A stretch of DNA of 64,000 nt from Streptomyces sp. MA5143a (lineage in GTDB: Bacteria > Actinomycetota > Actinomycetes > Streptomycetales > Streptomycetaceae). The stretch lies in NCBI RefSeq assembly GCF_900290235.1, contig NZ_OLMK01000050.1, positions 124,001 through 188,000 of the forward strand, given 5' to 3'. Shown here piece after piece: positions 7,762 to 15,831 of the stretch. The position numbers and the translations under genes were made by a program. A model generated the notes under the pieces. The model was not told the origin of the DNA. It ran no database searches and saw only the letters and a list, made by a program, of their open reading frames with translations. The stretch's first letter is position 1. Every line of letters starts with the position of its first letter.

Positions 7762-8763
7762 ATGACGACAGGTCGGCTCGGGCAGCAAGCCGCGCCGCCG
7801 AACGCGGCCTACGCCGGGCAGGTCGTGCAGTTTCCGGACCCGGTCCGGGCCGCGCGTCATCCGAGGGGTGTCCGTGTGGACGCGCACGGCTATCCGGATT
7901 TCTCGCCCTACGCGCGTGCCGCGGCGGAGATCGCCGATCCCCCGGAGGGATTCGGGGTGGACGAGCTGCGGTTGACGGACTACGTGTCCGCGAACGCCGC
8001 GCTGGCGGCGTCGGGGCACACGTTGTGGGACACGATTCCGCCGGTGGCGACGCCGCACGGCTGGACGTGGCACCACGTGGTGGGCAGTCGGCGGCTGGAG
8101 TTGGTGCCGGTCGAGGTGAAGGCGCTGCTGCGGCACCACGGGGGTATCGCGACGGCGCGGGTCGACCAGGGCAAGCGGGGCACGCGGCCGTTGCAGGAGA
8201 CGCGGCCGGCGCACTTCGGGTTGCCGAAGTCGTCGGCGGTGGCGGTGACGGAGGCGCAGGTGCAGGGGGTCGAGGAGGACCTCGGGTACCGGTTGCCGGG
8301 CGCGTACCGGTCGTTCCTGAAGGCGGCGGGCGGTTGCGCTCCCGTGGGGGCGGCGCTGGACGCGGAGTTGGGGCTGCTGGTGGACCAGCCGTTCTTCACG
8401 GTGCGGGACGAGGCGGCGATCAACGACCTGGTGTACGTCAACAAGTGTCTGCGGGACCATCTGACCAAGGACTACCTGGCGGTGGCGTTCGCGCAGGGCG
8501 GGCTGGTCGCGGTGAAGGTGAAGGGCGACCGGATCGGGTCGGTGTGGTTCTGCGCGTACGACGACGCCCGTGACGTGGATCCGTCGTTGCCGCCGGCCGA
8601 GCGGGTGGAGCGGCTGCTGCTCCCCGCCGGTGAGGACTTCGACGTGTTCCTGTCCCGGTTGGCGGGCAATCCGCCGGAGTTGGAGACGGTGGCGAATCTG
8701 ATGGTGGACGGTGGGTTCGCCCGTGCCGTGCCGGTGGCCGCCACGTCGTCGGTGGGGGAGTGA
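7762..8763 (+). CDS. WHH-motif HNH/Endo VII nuclease domain fused to a SUKH (SMI1/KNR4) domain
   Basis: The 333-residue product starts at ATG 7762 (MTTGRLGQQAAPP); the frame extends upstream without coding character. Residues about 28-145 resemble the WHH toxin nuclease: FPDPVRAARHPRGVRVDAHGYPDF, DTIPPVATPHGWTWHHV with the WHH at 103-105, and LELVPVEVKALLRHHGG, the usual LVP...H.GG tail. Residues about 155-275 match SUKH-1/SMI1-KNR4: VEEDLGYRLPGAYRSFLKAAGG, GLLVDQPFF, YLAVAFAQGGLVAVKVKGDRIGSVWFCAYDDA. Toxin-type nuclease and immunity-type domain are thus one polypeptide. The next gene starts seven bases after its stop, so they form an operon. Activity is unknown. Confidence 0.75.
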   Translation: MTTGRLGQQAAPPNAAYAGQVVQFPDPVRAARHPRGVRVDAHGYPDFSPYARAAAEIADPPEGFGVDELRLTDYVSANAALAASGHTLWDTIPPVATPHGWTWHHVVGSRRLELVPVEVKALLRHHGGIATARVDQGKRGTRPLQETRPAHFGLPKSSAVAVTEAQVQGVEEDLGYRLPGAYRSFLKAAGGCAPVGAALDAELGLLVDQPFFTVRDEAAINDLVYVNKCLRDHLTKDYLAVAFAQGGLVAVKVKGDRIGSVWFCAYDDARDVDPSLPPAERVERLLLPAGEDFDVFLSRLAGNPPELETVANLMVDGGFARAVPVAATSSVGE

Positions 8764-8770
8764 GTTCTCG

Positions 8771-11653
8771 ATGGTGACGTTCGCTCAGGCGCAGGAGCGC
8801 GCCGAGGAGTGGATCAACGGTGATCTGCCCGCGTACCAGCACCGTGAGGTGCGGGTGCGGGAGTTCGACCTGGGGTTCGTGGTGTGGGCGGAGGACCGGG
8901 CCGACGGTCCGCGGTCCGACGGCGGTGCGCAGCGGCTGGTGATCGCCCGGGACAGCGGGGAGGCCACGTTGTGGCCGTCGCTGCCGGTGGGCGAGGTGAT
9001 CCGCCGTTACGAGGAGGAGTACGGCCGGACGGAGGCGCCGCCCGCCGAGGCGCCGGCTCCTCCGGCGCGGGTGGATCTGAACCAGACGTCGTTCCTGCTG
9101 ACTCCGCCGGAGTGGTTGCAGGACGCGGCGGACCGGATGGGCATCCCGGATCGCCGTTCGGGCGCCGGTGCCGGTTCGGCTGCCGGAGCCGGTGCCGGTG
9201 CCGGTGCCGGTAATGGTGGGTCGGACGGTGCAGGGTCGCGTCCGGCGGGCTCCGTGGCCGGTGGTGGGATGCCGGAGACATTGGCCGGGCCGTCGGGTCC
9301 GCCCTCCCCGCCCTCCCCGGCTTCCGTCGGCGGGGCGCCGGTGCCGGCGGACGCCACGCCGTGGCCGGCGGCCGCGTCGGCGGGGGACGAGGTGCGGGAC
9401 GCGGTGCCGCTGCCGAGGGACGCCGAGCCGCATGACGCGGTGCCGGGTGTGCCGGACGGGGCGACGCCGTGGGCCGGTACGGACACCAACGCCGAGATCG
9501 AGGACGACCGTTCGGTGCCGCTGCCGGACACGGTGTTCGCGCCGCAGCTGACCGAGGTGAGCGACGAGGAGGACGCCCCGCCGCCCAGTGCCCTGCCCGA
9601 GGCCAAGACCGCGCTGATCACCGGGGGCAGCCAGCTCCCGCGCACGGCCGTGGCTCCCGTCCTCGACGCGTCGGGGCAGCCGCAGTCGCAGCCGCCGACC
9701 GGTCCGGCGACTCCGCCGCCGGGTATGCCGTCGTACGGGTACCCGCAGGGCGGCCCGCAGGGTCCGGGGACCCCGCCGCCCGGCGCTCCGTCGTACGGGT
9801 ACCCGCAGGGCGGTCCGCAGGGGCCCGGTACGCCGCCGCCGGGGCGTCCGCTGCCGCCGCACGCCGGGGACATCGCTGACGCGGCGACGAGCAAGGCCGC
9901 GCCGCCTCCGCGCAGGGGCGGCCGGAGCGGTGGGCCGGGTACGCCGCCGCCCCCGCCGGGAGTGCCGGGTGCGCCGGGTGCCCGTCCGGGCGCGACGCCC
10001 CCGCCGTCAGCCGGTGCGTATGTGCCGACGCAGATGGTCTCCGCCCTCGGTCCGGACGGGCCCGAGGGCGCGCCTGGCGCTCAGGGCCAGCCGGGCGCGC
10101 CCGGTGCCCCTGGTGCCCCCGGTGCTCCTGGGGTGCCGAATCCGCCGGGGGGTACGCCTGCCGGTGGGGTGCATCATGCGGCGACGATGTTGGCCGGGCC
10201 CGCCGTGGGTGGTCCGGGGGCTCCGCAGCCGCCCGGCGCTCCGGGGCAGCCGGGTGCGCCTGGTGCGCCTGGTGCTCCTGGGGTGCCGAATCCGCCGGGG
10301 GGTACGCCTGCCGGTGGGGTGCATCATGCGGCGACGATGTTGGCCGGGCCCGCCGTGGGTGGTCCGGGGGCTCCGCAGCCGCCCGGCGCTCCCGGCGCTC
10401 CCGGTGCTCCGGGGCAGCCCGGTACCCCGCCCGGTGGCCCCGCTCCGGTGCATCACGCCGAGACGATGCTGGCCGGGCCCGCGGTGGGCGGCCCCGGCGC
10501 GCCCGGCATGCCGCAGCCGCCCGGCCCGCCCGGTATGCCGCCGGGCCCGCAGGGCATGCCCGGACAGCCGGGTCACCCGGGGCACCCCGGGCACCCTGGT
10601 CATCCCGGGCAGCCGGGGCATCCCGGGCAGCCGATGGGCGGTCCGCCGGCGTACGGGTATCCGCAGCAGCCGACGGGGCAGCCGACCGTGGGTCCCGGCT
10701 ACCAGGCCGTCCTGCGGTACCGCGCGCCCGACGGCTCCGAGCAGCAGGTGATCCGGCGTTCCGCGCCCGGCACCCCGCACCCGGAGTGGCAGATCTTCCA
10801 TGAGCTGCGCGGGCTGAACATTCCGCCGGAGGCGGTGCTGGAGCTGCACACGGAGCTGGAGTCGTGCGAGCTGCCGGGCGCCTACTGCGCGCGGATGATC
10901 CGTGAGCAGTGGCCGAACGCGCGCATCACGTCCATCGCCCCGTACGGCAAGGACCACGCGAGCCGGCAGCAGGGCATGGCGCAGCTGCTGGCGCACCAGG
11001 GCGAGTTGCACCAGGTCGCGGACGGTCCGGCCCGACTCGCGCCGGTGCGGGCGCCGTTGCCGCCGGTGCAGCCGGCGCCGCCGATCCCGCCGGAGGCGAT
11101 CGGGCAGGAGCTGGCGGCGGCGTTCGGGCCGGGGGTGTTCCGGTTCGACCAGCAGGCGGTGTCGCGGCAGGGTGTGCCGCCGATCGTGGCGCACACGCTG
11201 GTGGTGGCCGGGCTGCCGGTGGACATGGGCCCGTTCTTCTGGGCGCAGGCCCAGCCGGGCCGTCCGGTGCCGACGCTGGCGGAGCTGGCGCAGGAGCGGG
11301 GTGTGCAGCCGGCGGCGGACGCGGGCTCGTACCTGGTGATGGGCAGCGACTTCGGCAAGGCGCTGTGTGTGCAGTACGGCACGGCGAACATCGTGGCGGT
11401 GCCGGTGGAGGCGGGGCCGGGCGGTGCGCCCGTGCCGCCGCAGTTCGTGAACACCGGGCTGCCGGAGTTCGCGCGCTGTCTGGCGCTGCTGGGCCGGATG
11501 TGGCGGCTGCGGTTCGGGCTGAACCAGGAGCAGGCGGGCCGCTGGACCGTCGACTTCCAGGCGCAGTTGGCCGCCCTGGACCCGGCGGCGCTCGGCTCGC
11601 CGGAGAGCTGGTGGTCGGTGCTGCTGGAGCAGATGTGGGACGGCCTGCTGTGA
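8771..11653 (+). CDS. Imm35-like / collagen-like / deaminase / SUKH-4 multidomain protein
   Basis: The 960-residue protein starts at ATG 8771 (MVTFAQAQERAEEWINGDL). Residues 1-80 resemble the YrhB/Imm35 immunity fold (QRLVIARDSGEATLWPSLPVGEVIRRYEEEYG). A low-complexity linker follows, then from about 315 to 625 a Gly-Pro-rich collagen-like stretch of GAPGAPG and GQPGHPG triplets. Residues about 640-755 look like an XOO_2897-type deaminase: HTE near 693-695, then C-x6-C in SCELPGAYCARMI, then ITSIAPYGKDHASRQQGM. Residues about 765-955 fit SUKH-4 (GVFRFDQQAV, AGSYLVMGSDFGKALCVQYGTANIVAVPV, FVNTGLPEFARCLALL, ending WWSVLLEQMWDGLL). No signal peptide is seen. Confidence 0.75.
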   Translation: MVTFAQAQERAEEWINGDLPAYQHREVRVREFDLGFVVWAEDRADGPRSDGGAQRLVIARDSGEATLWPSLPVGEVIRRYEEEYGRTEAPPAEAPAPPARVDLNQTSFLLTPPEWLQDAADRMGIPDRRSGAGAGSAAGAGAGAGAGNGGSDGAGSRPAGSVAGGGMPETLAGPSGPPSPPSPASVGGAPVPADATPWPAAASAGDEVRDAVPLPRDAEPHDAVPGVPDGATPWAGTDTNAEIEDDRSVPLPDTVFAPQLTEVSDEEDAPPPSALPEAKTALITGGSQLPRTAVAPVLDASGQPQSQPPTGPATPPPGMPSYGYPQGGPQGPGTPPPGAPSYGYPQGGPQGPGTPPPGRPLPPHAGDIADAATSKAAPPPRRGGRSGGPGTPPPPPGVPGAPGARPGATPPPSAGAYVPTQMVSALGPDGPEGAPGAQGQPGAPGAPGAPGAPGVPNPPGGTPAGGVHHAATMLAGPAVGGPGAPQPPGAPGQPGAPGAPGAPGVPNPPGGTPAGGVHHAATMLAGPAVGGPGAPQPPGAPGAPGAPGQPGTPPGGPAPVHHAETMLAGPAVGGPGAPGMPQPPGPPGMPPGPQGMPGQPGHPGHPGHPGHPGQPGHPGQPMGGPPAYGYPQQPTGQPTVGPGYQAVLRYRAPDGSEQQVIRRSAPGTPHPEWQIFHELRGLNIPPEAVLELHTELESCELPGAYCARMIREQWPNARITSIAPYGKDHASRQQGMAQLLAHQGELHQVADGPARLAPVRAPLPPVQPAPPIPPEAIGQELAAAFGPGVFRFDQQAVSRQGVPPIVAHTLVVAGLPVDMGPFFWAQAQPGRPVPTLAELAQERGVQPAADAGSYLVMGSDFGKALCVQYGTANIVAVPVEAGPGGAPVPPQFVNTGLPEFARCLALLGRMWRLRFGLNQEQAGRWTVDFQAQLAALDPAALGSPESWWSVLLEQMWDGLL
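10121..10392 (+). repeat. 150-base in-frame tandem duplication in the collagen-like region
   Basis: Bases 10121-10242 and 10271-10392 are identical over about 122 bases with a period of 150, so the reading frame is kept (50 residues per unit). Each unit carries GVPNPPGGTPAGGVHHAATM and LAGPAVGGPG. A third, diverged unit follows to about 10510. The near-identity indicates a recent expansion. Confidence 0.85.
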
Positions 11654-11685
11654 GCCGCGGCCGCTGACGGCGGCGGCGTGAGCAT

Positions 11686-11725
11686 GAGGGGCCGGGCCCG
11701 GTCGTACGACCGGGCCCGGCCCCTC
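11686..11725. terminator. Perfect 40-base palindrome after the SUKH-4 gene
   Basis: The arms at 11686-11705 and 11706-11725 are perfect reverse complements with no spacer. The palindrome begins 33 bases after the stop codon of the multidomain gene and lacks a U-run, as many Streptomyces terminators do. Confidence 0.7.
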
Positions 11726-11866
11726 CGCGTTGTCCGCCGTGTCGCGTGACGCGCTTCCGCCGCCCGGCCCTTCGCCCGGAGTGTCGTGTTGTGAACACTT
11801 CTGTCGGATCCATCAAGATATGCGCCACATCGGCATTCCGTGTGCGTCCGGCGAGAGGTTTCCAGC

Positions 11867-12748
11867 ATGAGCAGCGCACCGACGGCGCCCCACGGGTGCG
11901 ACTTCGAGTTCGACGTCGTACGGCGTGGCTACCGCCCCGACCAGGTCGACGCGTGCGCGGCGGCCCTCTCGCGGGACCGTGACGCGGCGTGGGAGCGGGC
12001 GGCCCGGCTGACCGTGCTCGCCAAGGAGATGGGCGCGGAGCTGGCCCGGCTCCGGGAGACCGTCGCCGGGCTGCCCCAGCAGACGTACGAGGCGCTCGGC
12101 GGGCGGGCGCGGCAGTTGTTCGACCTCTGCGTCGAGGAGGCGGCGGCGCTGCGGGAGGGCGGCCGTGCCGATGCCCGGCGGTTCGTCGAGGAGGCCGAGG
12201 CGGCCGCCCGGCGGCTGCGGGAGGAGTCGCGGGCGTACGCCGATCAGCTGCGCGGAGAGGCGGACGAGCGGGCCCGGCAGCGGGTGCTCTCGGCGCGGGC
12301 GCAGGCCGACGATCTGCGGATCGCCGCGCGGCTGTCGGTGAAGGAGGGGCGGACCGAGGCGCTGGCCGCGCTGCGGGAGGTGCGGGAGCGCACCGAGGGG
12401 ATGCTCACGGAGATCGACAAGGAGTTCGCCGAGCGGGTGGCCGACATCGAGAAGGCGGTCGCCGAGCGGGAGGCCGTGTTCGAGGCGCGCCACGTGGAGC
12501 GGGTCGCCCGTGCGGAGGCCGCGGTCGTCGAGGCGGAGCGGGCTCTCGCCGAGGCGGAGCGGTACGCGGCGCAGCAGCAGACGGAGGCGGAGACCCGTGC
12601 CGCCGAGGTGATCGCGGAGGCACGGGTCCGGGAGGAGCGCGTCGCGCGGGACACCGAGCGGATCCTGCGCGAGCACGCCGAGCGCGGAGAGGGCCTGAAG
12701 GTGCAGATGGACTACGTCCGCGACAGCCTGTCGGCGCTCACGGACTGA
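11867..12748 (+). CDS. DivIVA-like coiled-coil protein (often annotated cellulose-binding protein)
   Basis: The 293-residue protein starts at ATG 11867 after GAGAGG. Residues 10-40 (CDFEFDVVRRGYRPDQVDACAAAL) match the N-terminal membrane/polarity motif of DivIVA-related actinobacterial proteins. The rest is a nearly continuous heptad-rich coiled coil loaded with Ala, Glu and Arg (EEAEAAARRLREESRAYADQL). Relatives are cytoskeletal or polarity proteins of hyphal tips. The label cellulose-binding in databases is historic, and nothing here indicates carbohydrate binding. It is a single-gene unit between the palindrome and the 34-base repeats. Confidence 0.75.
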   Translation: MSSAPTAPHGCDFEFDVVRRGYRPDQVDACAAALSRDRDAAWERAARLTVLAKEMGAELARLRETVAGLPQQTYEALGGRARQLFDLCVEEAAALREGGRADARRFVEEAEAAARRLREESRAYADQLRGEADERARQRVLSARAQADDLRIAARLSVKEGRTEALAALREVRERTEGMLTEIDKEFAERVADIEKAVAEREAVFEARHVERVARAEAAVVEAERALAEAERYAAQQQTEAETRAAEVIAEARVREERVARDTERILREHAERGEGLKVQMDYVRDSLSALTD

Positions 12749-13211
12749 GGGTTGGGGACTGAGGGCCGGGGCGGGGCCGGGGGCCGAGTCCGGCCGGGGG
12801 CCGAGTCCGGTTTGGGGCTGATCCCGGCCGGGGACTGAGGTCTGGCCCCGGCGGCCGCAGGCCGATCCGTGTCAGGTGCTGGTCCCCGGCCCGGGGTGCT
12901 CTCGGTTCAGGTGCTGCTCCCCGGCCGCGGGGCGATCCCCCGTCTCGGGGGCTGATCTCGGTCAGGGGCCGGTCCCGATCCCGGTTCTGGGTCTGGTCTC
13001 CGGCCGGGGGAGTTCCGGTTCTGGGTTTGGTCTCCGGCCGAGGGAGTTCCGGTTCAGGGTCTGGTCTCCGGCCGGGGGAACCCCGGTTCAGGTGCTGGTC
13101 CCCGGCCGGGGGAACCCCGGTTCAGGTGCTGGACCCCGGGCGGAGGGCGATCCCCGTCGCGCGCTGACCCCGGCCAGGGGCCCGGTCCCCGTCCGGGGGC
13201 CTTCGGCGGTC
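12749..13211. other. Gene-free GC-rich region holding 34-base tandem repeats
   Basis: This region lies between the ends of two convergent genes. No coding frame is credible. Apart from the 34-base array at 12981-13147 it holds looser variants of ccccggccgggg and ggttcaggtgctgg. Confidence 0.6.
12981..13147. repeat. 34-base tandem repeat, about five copies
   Basis: Copies start at 12981, 13015, 13049, 13083 and 13117 with an exact 34-base period. Each begins ccggttc and contains ggtctccggccggggg or a close variant, with one to four changes between neighbours. The array ends about 65 bases from the stop codon of the symporter gene. Confidence 0.85.
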
Positions 13212-14894
13212 TCAGCTTTCCGTGCCTCTCCTCACCGCTCCCGCGAGGATCCAGCCCTCCACCGCCTCGTACCGCCTGCGCTGTTCCTCCGCCCTGCCGC
13301 GGCCGGACCACACCGTGCCCAGCCAGCCGCACGCGAAGCCCAGCGGGATGGAGACCAGGCCCGTCGTGGTGAACGGGAACCAGTTGAAGTCGGCGCGCGG
13401 GAACGCGGCGAACGGGGAACCGGACACGAGGTTGGTGCCGGTCATCAGGACCAGGACGGCGAGCGTTCCGCCGATGAGCGTGCACATCAGGCCCGTACGG
13501 GTGTACCGGCGCCAGAAGAGGCCGTAGACCAGGGCGGGGGCGATCGCCGAGGCGCCCAGGCAGAACGAGAGCGTGACCAGCGGCTGCAGGCTGCGGTTCT
13601 GGACCAGCGTGGCGAGGACGATCGCGGTGACACCGACCGCACCCGCGGAGAGCCGGGCGATGGTCATCTCACGGCGGGGAGTGAGGGGTGCGGAGGCGAC
13701 GGCCGCGAAGACGTCGTGGGCCAGGGAGTTGGCGCAGGCGAGGATCATGCCGGCCACCGAGGCGAGCAGCGTCAGGAAGACCGCCGTGGCGACCGTGGTG
13801 AACAGCAGCGTCTCCGCCGTGGACACCTCCGTGCCGAACGCCGCCATCGAACCCAGCAGATAGGCCGTGTTGCCCTGGGCGTCGGCCGCCGCGATGACCT
13901 CGCGGCCGATCAGGGCCGTCGCGCCGAAGCCGACCACCGAGATGATCAGCACGAACAGGGCGACCGACGGCACCGCCCATGACAGCGAGCGGCGGACCTG
14001 ACGGGCGCTGCGCGCGGTGTACATGCGCATGGTGACGTGGGGCAGGCAGGCGCCGCCGAGGACGACGGTCAACTGGGCGCTGATCATGTCGAGTTCCGGG
14101 TACGGGCCGCCCGAGAACTGGAGTCCGGAGTGGAGGTAGCCGGTGCCGACACCGCTCTTCGCCGCCGCGGCGCCCAGCAGCAGGCCGGGGTCCCAGTCGA
14201 ACCTGTTCAGGATCAGTACGGCGATGACCCCGCCGGAGCCGAGCAGCATCACGATCTTGATGATCTGGATGAGCGCGGTGCCCTTCATCCCGCCGATCGC
14301 CGCGTAGCCGATCATCAGCGCGCCGACGATCACCACGACACCGGTCTTCAGGCTGTCGTTGGAGAAGCCGAGGATGAACGCCAGCAGGTCACCCGTGCCG
14401 GCCAGCTGCACCAGCATCATCGGCATCAGCGCCGCGATCGTCACGACGCACGCCGTGATGCGCACGATCCGGCCGGGCATCCGCCGGGCCAGCGCGTCGC
14501 CCATCGTGAACCGGCCCGCGTTGCGCAGGGGTTCGGCCAGCAGGAACATCAGCAGCATCAGGGACAGGGCCGTGCTGAGGGCGAGGACGACACCGTCGTA
14601 GCCGAAGAGGGCGATCACCCCGCCGGTGCCGAGGACCGTGGCCGCGGAGATGTAGTCGCCGGCGATCGCCAGGCCGTTGCGCATGGGGGAGAGCGAGCTG
14701 TAGCCGGTGTAGAACTCGTCGAGGTCGTCCCGGTCCGGGCCCGTCATCACGCACAGCAGCAGCGTGACCGTCGCGACCGCGGTGAACCCCACCAGCGACA
14801 TGGCCTGTGCCGACCCGCTGAACTGGGTGAGGACACCGGCGGCGGTGGGGAGGGCGGCGGGGGCGGTGGTGAGGGAGGCGGCGGTGGTGATCAT
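13212..14894 (-). CDS. Solute:sodium symporter (SSS family, ActP-like cation/monocarboxylate symporter)
   Basis: This is an integral membrane symporter of the SLC5/ActP type, likely importing acetate, pyruvate or another small carboxylate with Na+. The 560-residue protein (start ATG 14892-14894) has about 13 hydrophobic helices. Signatures include the N-terminal DLDEFYTGYSSLSPMRNGLAIAGDYISAATVLG, characteristic of ActP-like members, GYAAIGGMKGTALIQIIKIV, and LPHVTMRMYTARSARQVRRSL. The ATG overlaps the stop of the DUF485 gene by four bases (ATGA), so the two are translationally coupled. This DUF485-symporter pairing is the usual yjcH-actP arrangement. Substrate cannot be read from sequence. 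Confidence 0.88.
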   Translation of the reverse strand: MITTAASLTTAPAALPTAAGVLTQFSGSAQAMSLVGFTAVATVTLLLCVMTGPDRDDLDEFYTGYSSLSPMRNGLAIAGDYISAATVLGTGGVIALFGYDGVVLALSTALSLMLLMFLLAEPLRNAGRFTMGDALARRMPGRIVRITACVVTIAALMPMMLVQLAGTGDLLAFILGFSNDSLKTGVVVIVGALMIGYAAIGGMKGTALIQIIKIVMLLGSGGVIAVLILNRFDWDPGLLLGAAAAKSGVGTGYLHSGLQFSGGPYPELDMISAQLTVVLGGACLPHVTMRMYTARSARQVRRSLSWAVPSVALFVLIISVVGFGATALIGREVIAAADAQGNTAYLLGSMAAFGTEVSTAETLLFTTVATAVFLTLLASVAGMILACANSLAHDVFAAVASAPLTPRREMTIARLSAGAVGVTAIVLATLVQNRSLQPLVTLSFCLGASAIAPALVYGLFWRRYTRTGLMCTLIGGTLAVLVLMTGTNLVSGSPFAAFPRADFNWFPFTTTGLVSIPLGFACGWLGTVWSGRGRAEEQRRRYEAVEGWILAGAVRRGTES

Positions 14895-15499
14895 CGGGTG
14901 GGCCCCCACGAGGAGTTCTGGTCGGTGCCCCGTCGGGGGGTGCGGTCGGTGCTGCGGCGGGTGCGGTCCGCCTCGCGTTTGGCGTCCCGGCGCGCGTCGG
15001 CCTCCGCGAGTCGGCGTATCCGGTCCGCGAGCGGGTCCACGCGGCGGCGCGCGGTGCGTTCGTACAGCCAGATCGCCAGGCAGGTCACCGGCACCTGGAG
15101 CAGCCCGAGCAGCAGCCCCGTCGACAGCCCGCCGGTGACCGTGCCCGTCATGAACGACGGGGCGAACGCCGAGAGCAGCAGGAACAGCAGGAAGTAGCCC
15201 AGCGCGGTCAGCGTCGCCACCCGCCGCTGCCAGCGGTAGGCGCTGCGCAACAGACGCAGGTCGCTGTGGTGGTGCAGCAGGGGGTCGTCGGGCTCGTCGG
15301 GGAGCGGCGGCGCGACGGACGACTCGAACGCGGACGGGACTTGCGTCGCGTACGTGGGTGAGGACTGCGGCGCGTACCGGGGTGAGGACGGTGATCCGTA
15401 CGCGGGGGAGGGCTGCCGCGCGGGTGCGGGCGGGTGTGCGGGCGGGTGCGGTGGGCGGTAGGGGGGTCGGTGCGGGGGTGACGAGAACGGGTCGGTCAT
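14891..15499 (-). CDS. DUF485 membrane protein, partner of the downstream symporter
   Basis: The 202-residue protein starts at ATG 15497-15499 with AAGGAG upstream. Its first 75 residues are Pro/Ser/Tyr-rich and probably disordered. The core LLRSAYRWQRRVATLTALGYFLLFLLLSAFAPSFM followed by GGLSTGLLLGLLQVPVTCLAIWLYERTARRRVDPLAD is a DUF485 domain with two membrane helices. The tail is Arg/Asp-rich. DUF485 (YjcH-type) proteins accompany ActP symporters and may assist them. The four-base overlap with the symporter gene supports this role. Confidence 0.85.
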   Translation of the reverse strand: MTDPFSSPPHRPPYRPPHPPAHPPAPARQPSPAYGSPSSPRYAPQSSPTYATQVPSAFESSVAPPLPDEPDDPLLHHHSDLRLLRSAYRWQRRVATLTALGYFLLFLLLSAFAPSFMTGTVTGGLSTGLLLGLLQVPVTCLAIWLYERTARRRVDPLADRIRRLAEADARRDAKREADRTRRSTDRTPRRGTDQNSSWGPTR

Positions 15500-15812
15500 C
15501 CCTTGTCTCCTTGCGTGGCTCTGGTCCGGTGCCTGCGGACCGCAGGGAGCGGGGGGCGGGCGTGAACGCTACCCGTGGGTTCGGTACCGCGCGAGGGTTT
15601 CGGCAAACTGAGCGGTCGGTATGCGCTTTCTTCTTGGAACCCGCGCTGACCTGGGGTGTTACCCGGATTAACTCAGGTTTTTTTGGGAGCGCTCCGCCGC
15701 GAGTCGCCCCGAGCCCTCCGCGAGCCGCTCCGTCAGCCCGTGAGCCCGTGAGCCCGTGAGCCCGTGAGCCCGTCAGTCCGTGAGCCCGTCAGTCCGTCGG
15801 TCCGTCAGCCCG
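15500..15812. other. Upstream region of the DUF485-symporter operon
   Basis: This region must contain the minus-strand promoter of the operon. It holds a CebR-like palindrome (15684-15697), an unusually AT-rich patch around 15667-15685 for this genome, and most of an 8-base repeat array that runs into the end of the MFS gene. No gene is seen. Confidence 0.5.
15684..15697. promoter_or_regulatory. CebR/LacI-type operator-like palindrome
   Basis: TGGGAGCGCTCCGC matches 12 of 14 positions of the Streptomyces CebR box TGGGAGCGCTCCCA and keeps the full GGAGCGCTCC palindrome. It lies 185 bases upstream of the DUF485 start. Other LacI-family regulators share this core, so the regulator is not settled. 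Confidence 0.45.
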
Positions 15813-15831
15813 TCAGTCCGTCAGTCCGTCC
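15731..15831. repeat. 8-base tandem repeat crossing the MFS stop codon
   Basis: About twelve copies of an 8-base unit of the form cgtSagYc lie head to tail. The last copies encode the C-terminal residues LTD and the stop codon (15813-15815) of the minus-strand MFS gene, and the array continues downstream of it. Confidence 0.8.

Noticed and set aside
12981..13147. Possible CRISPR array
   Set aside because: Units are contiguous at 34 bases with no unique spacers, and no cas genes are present.
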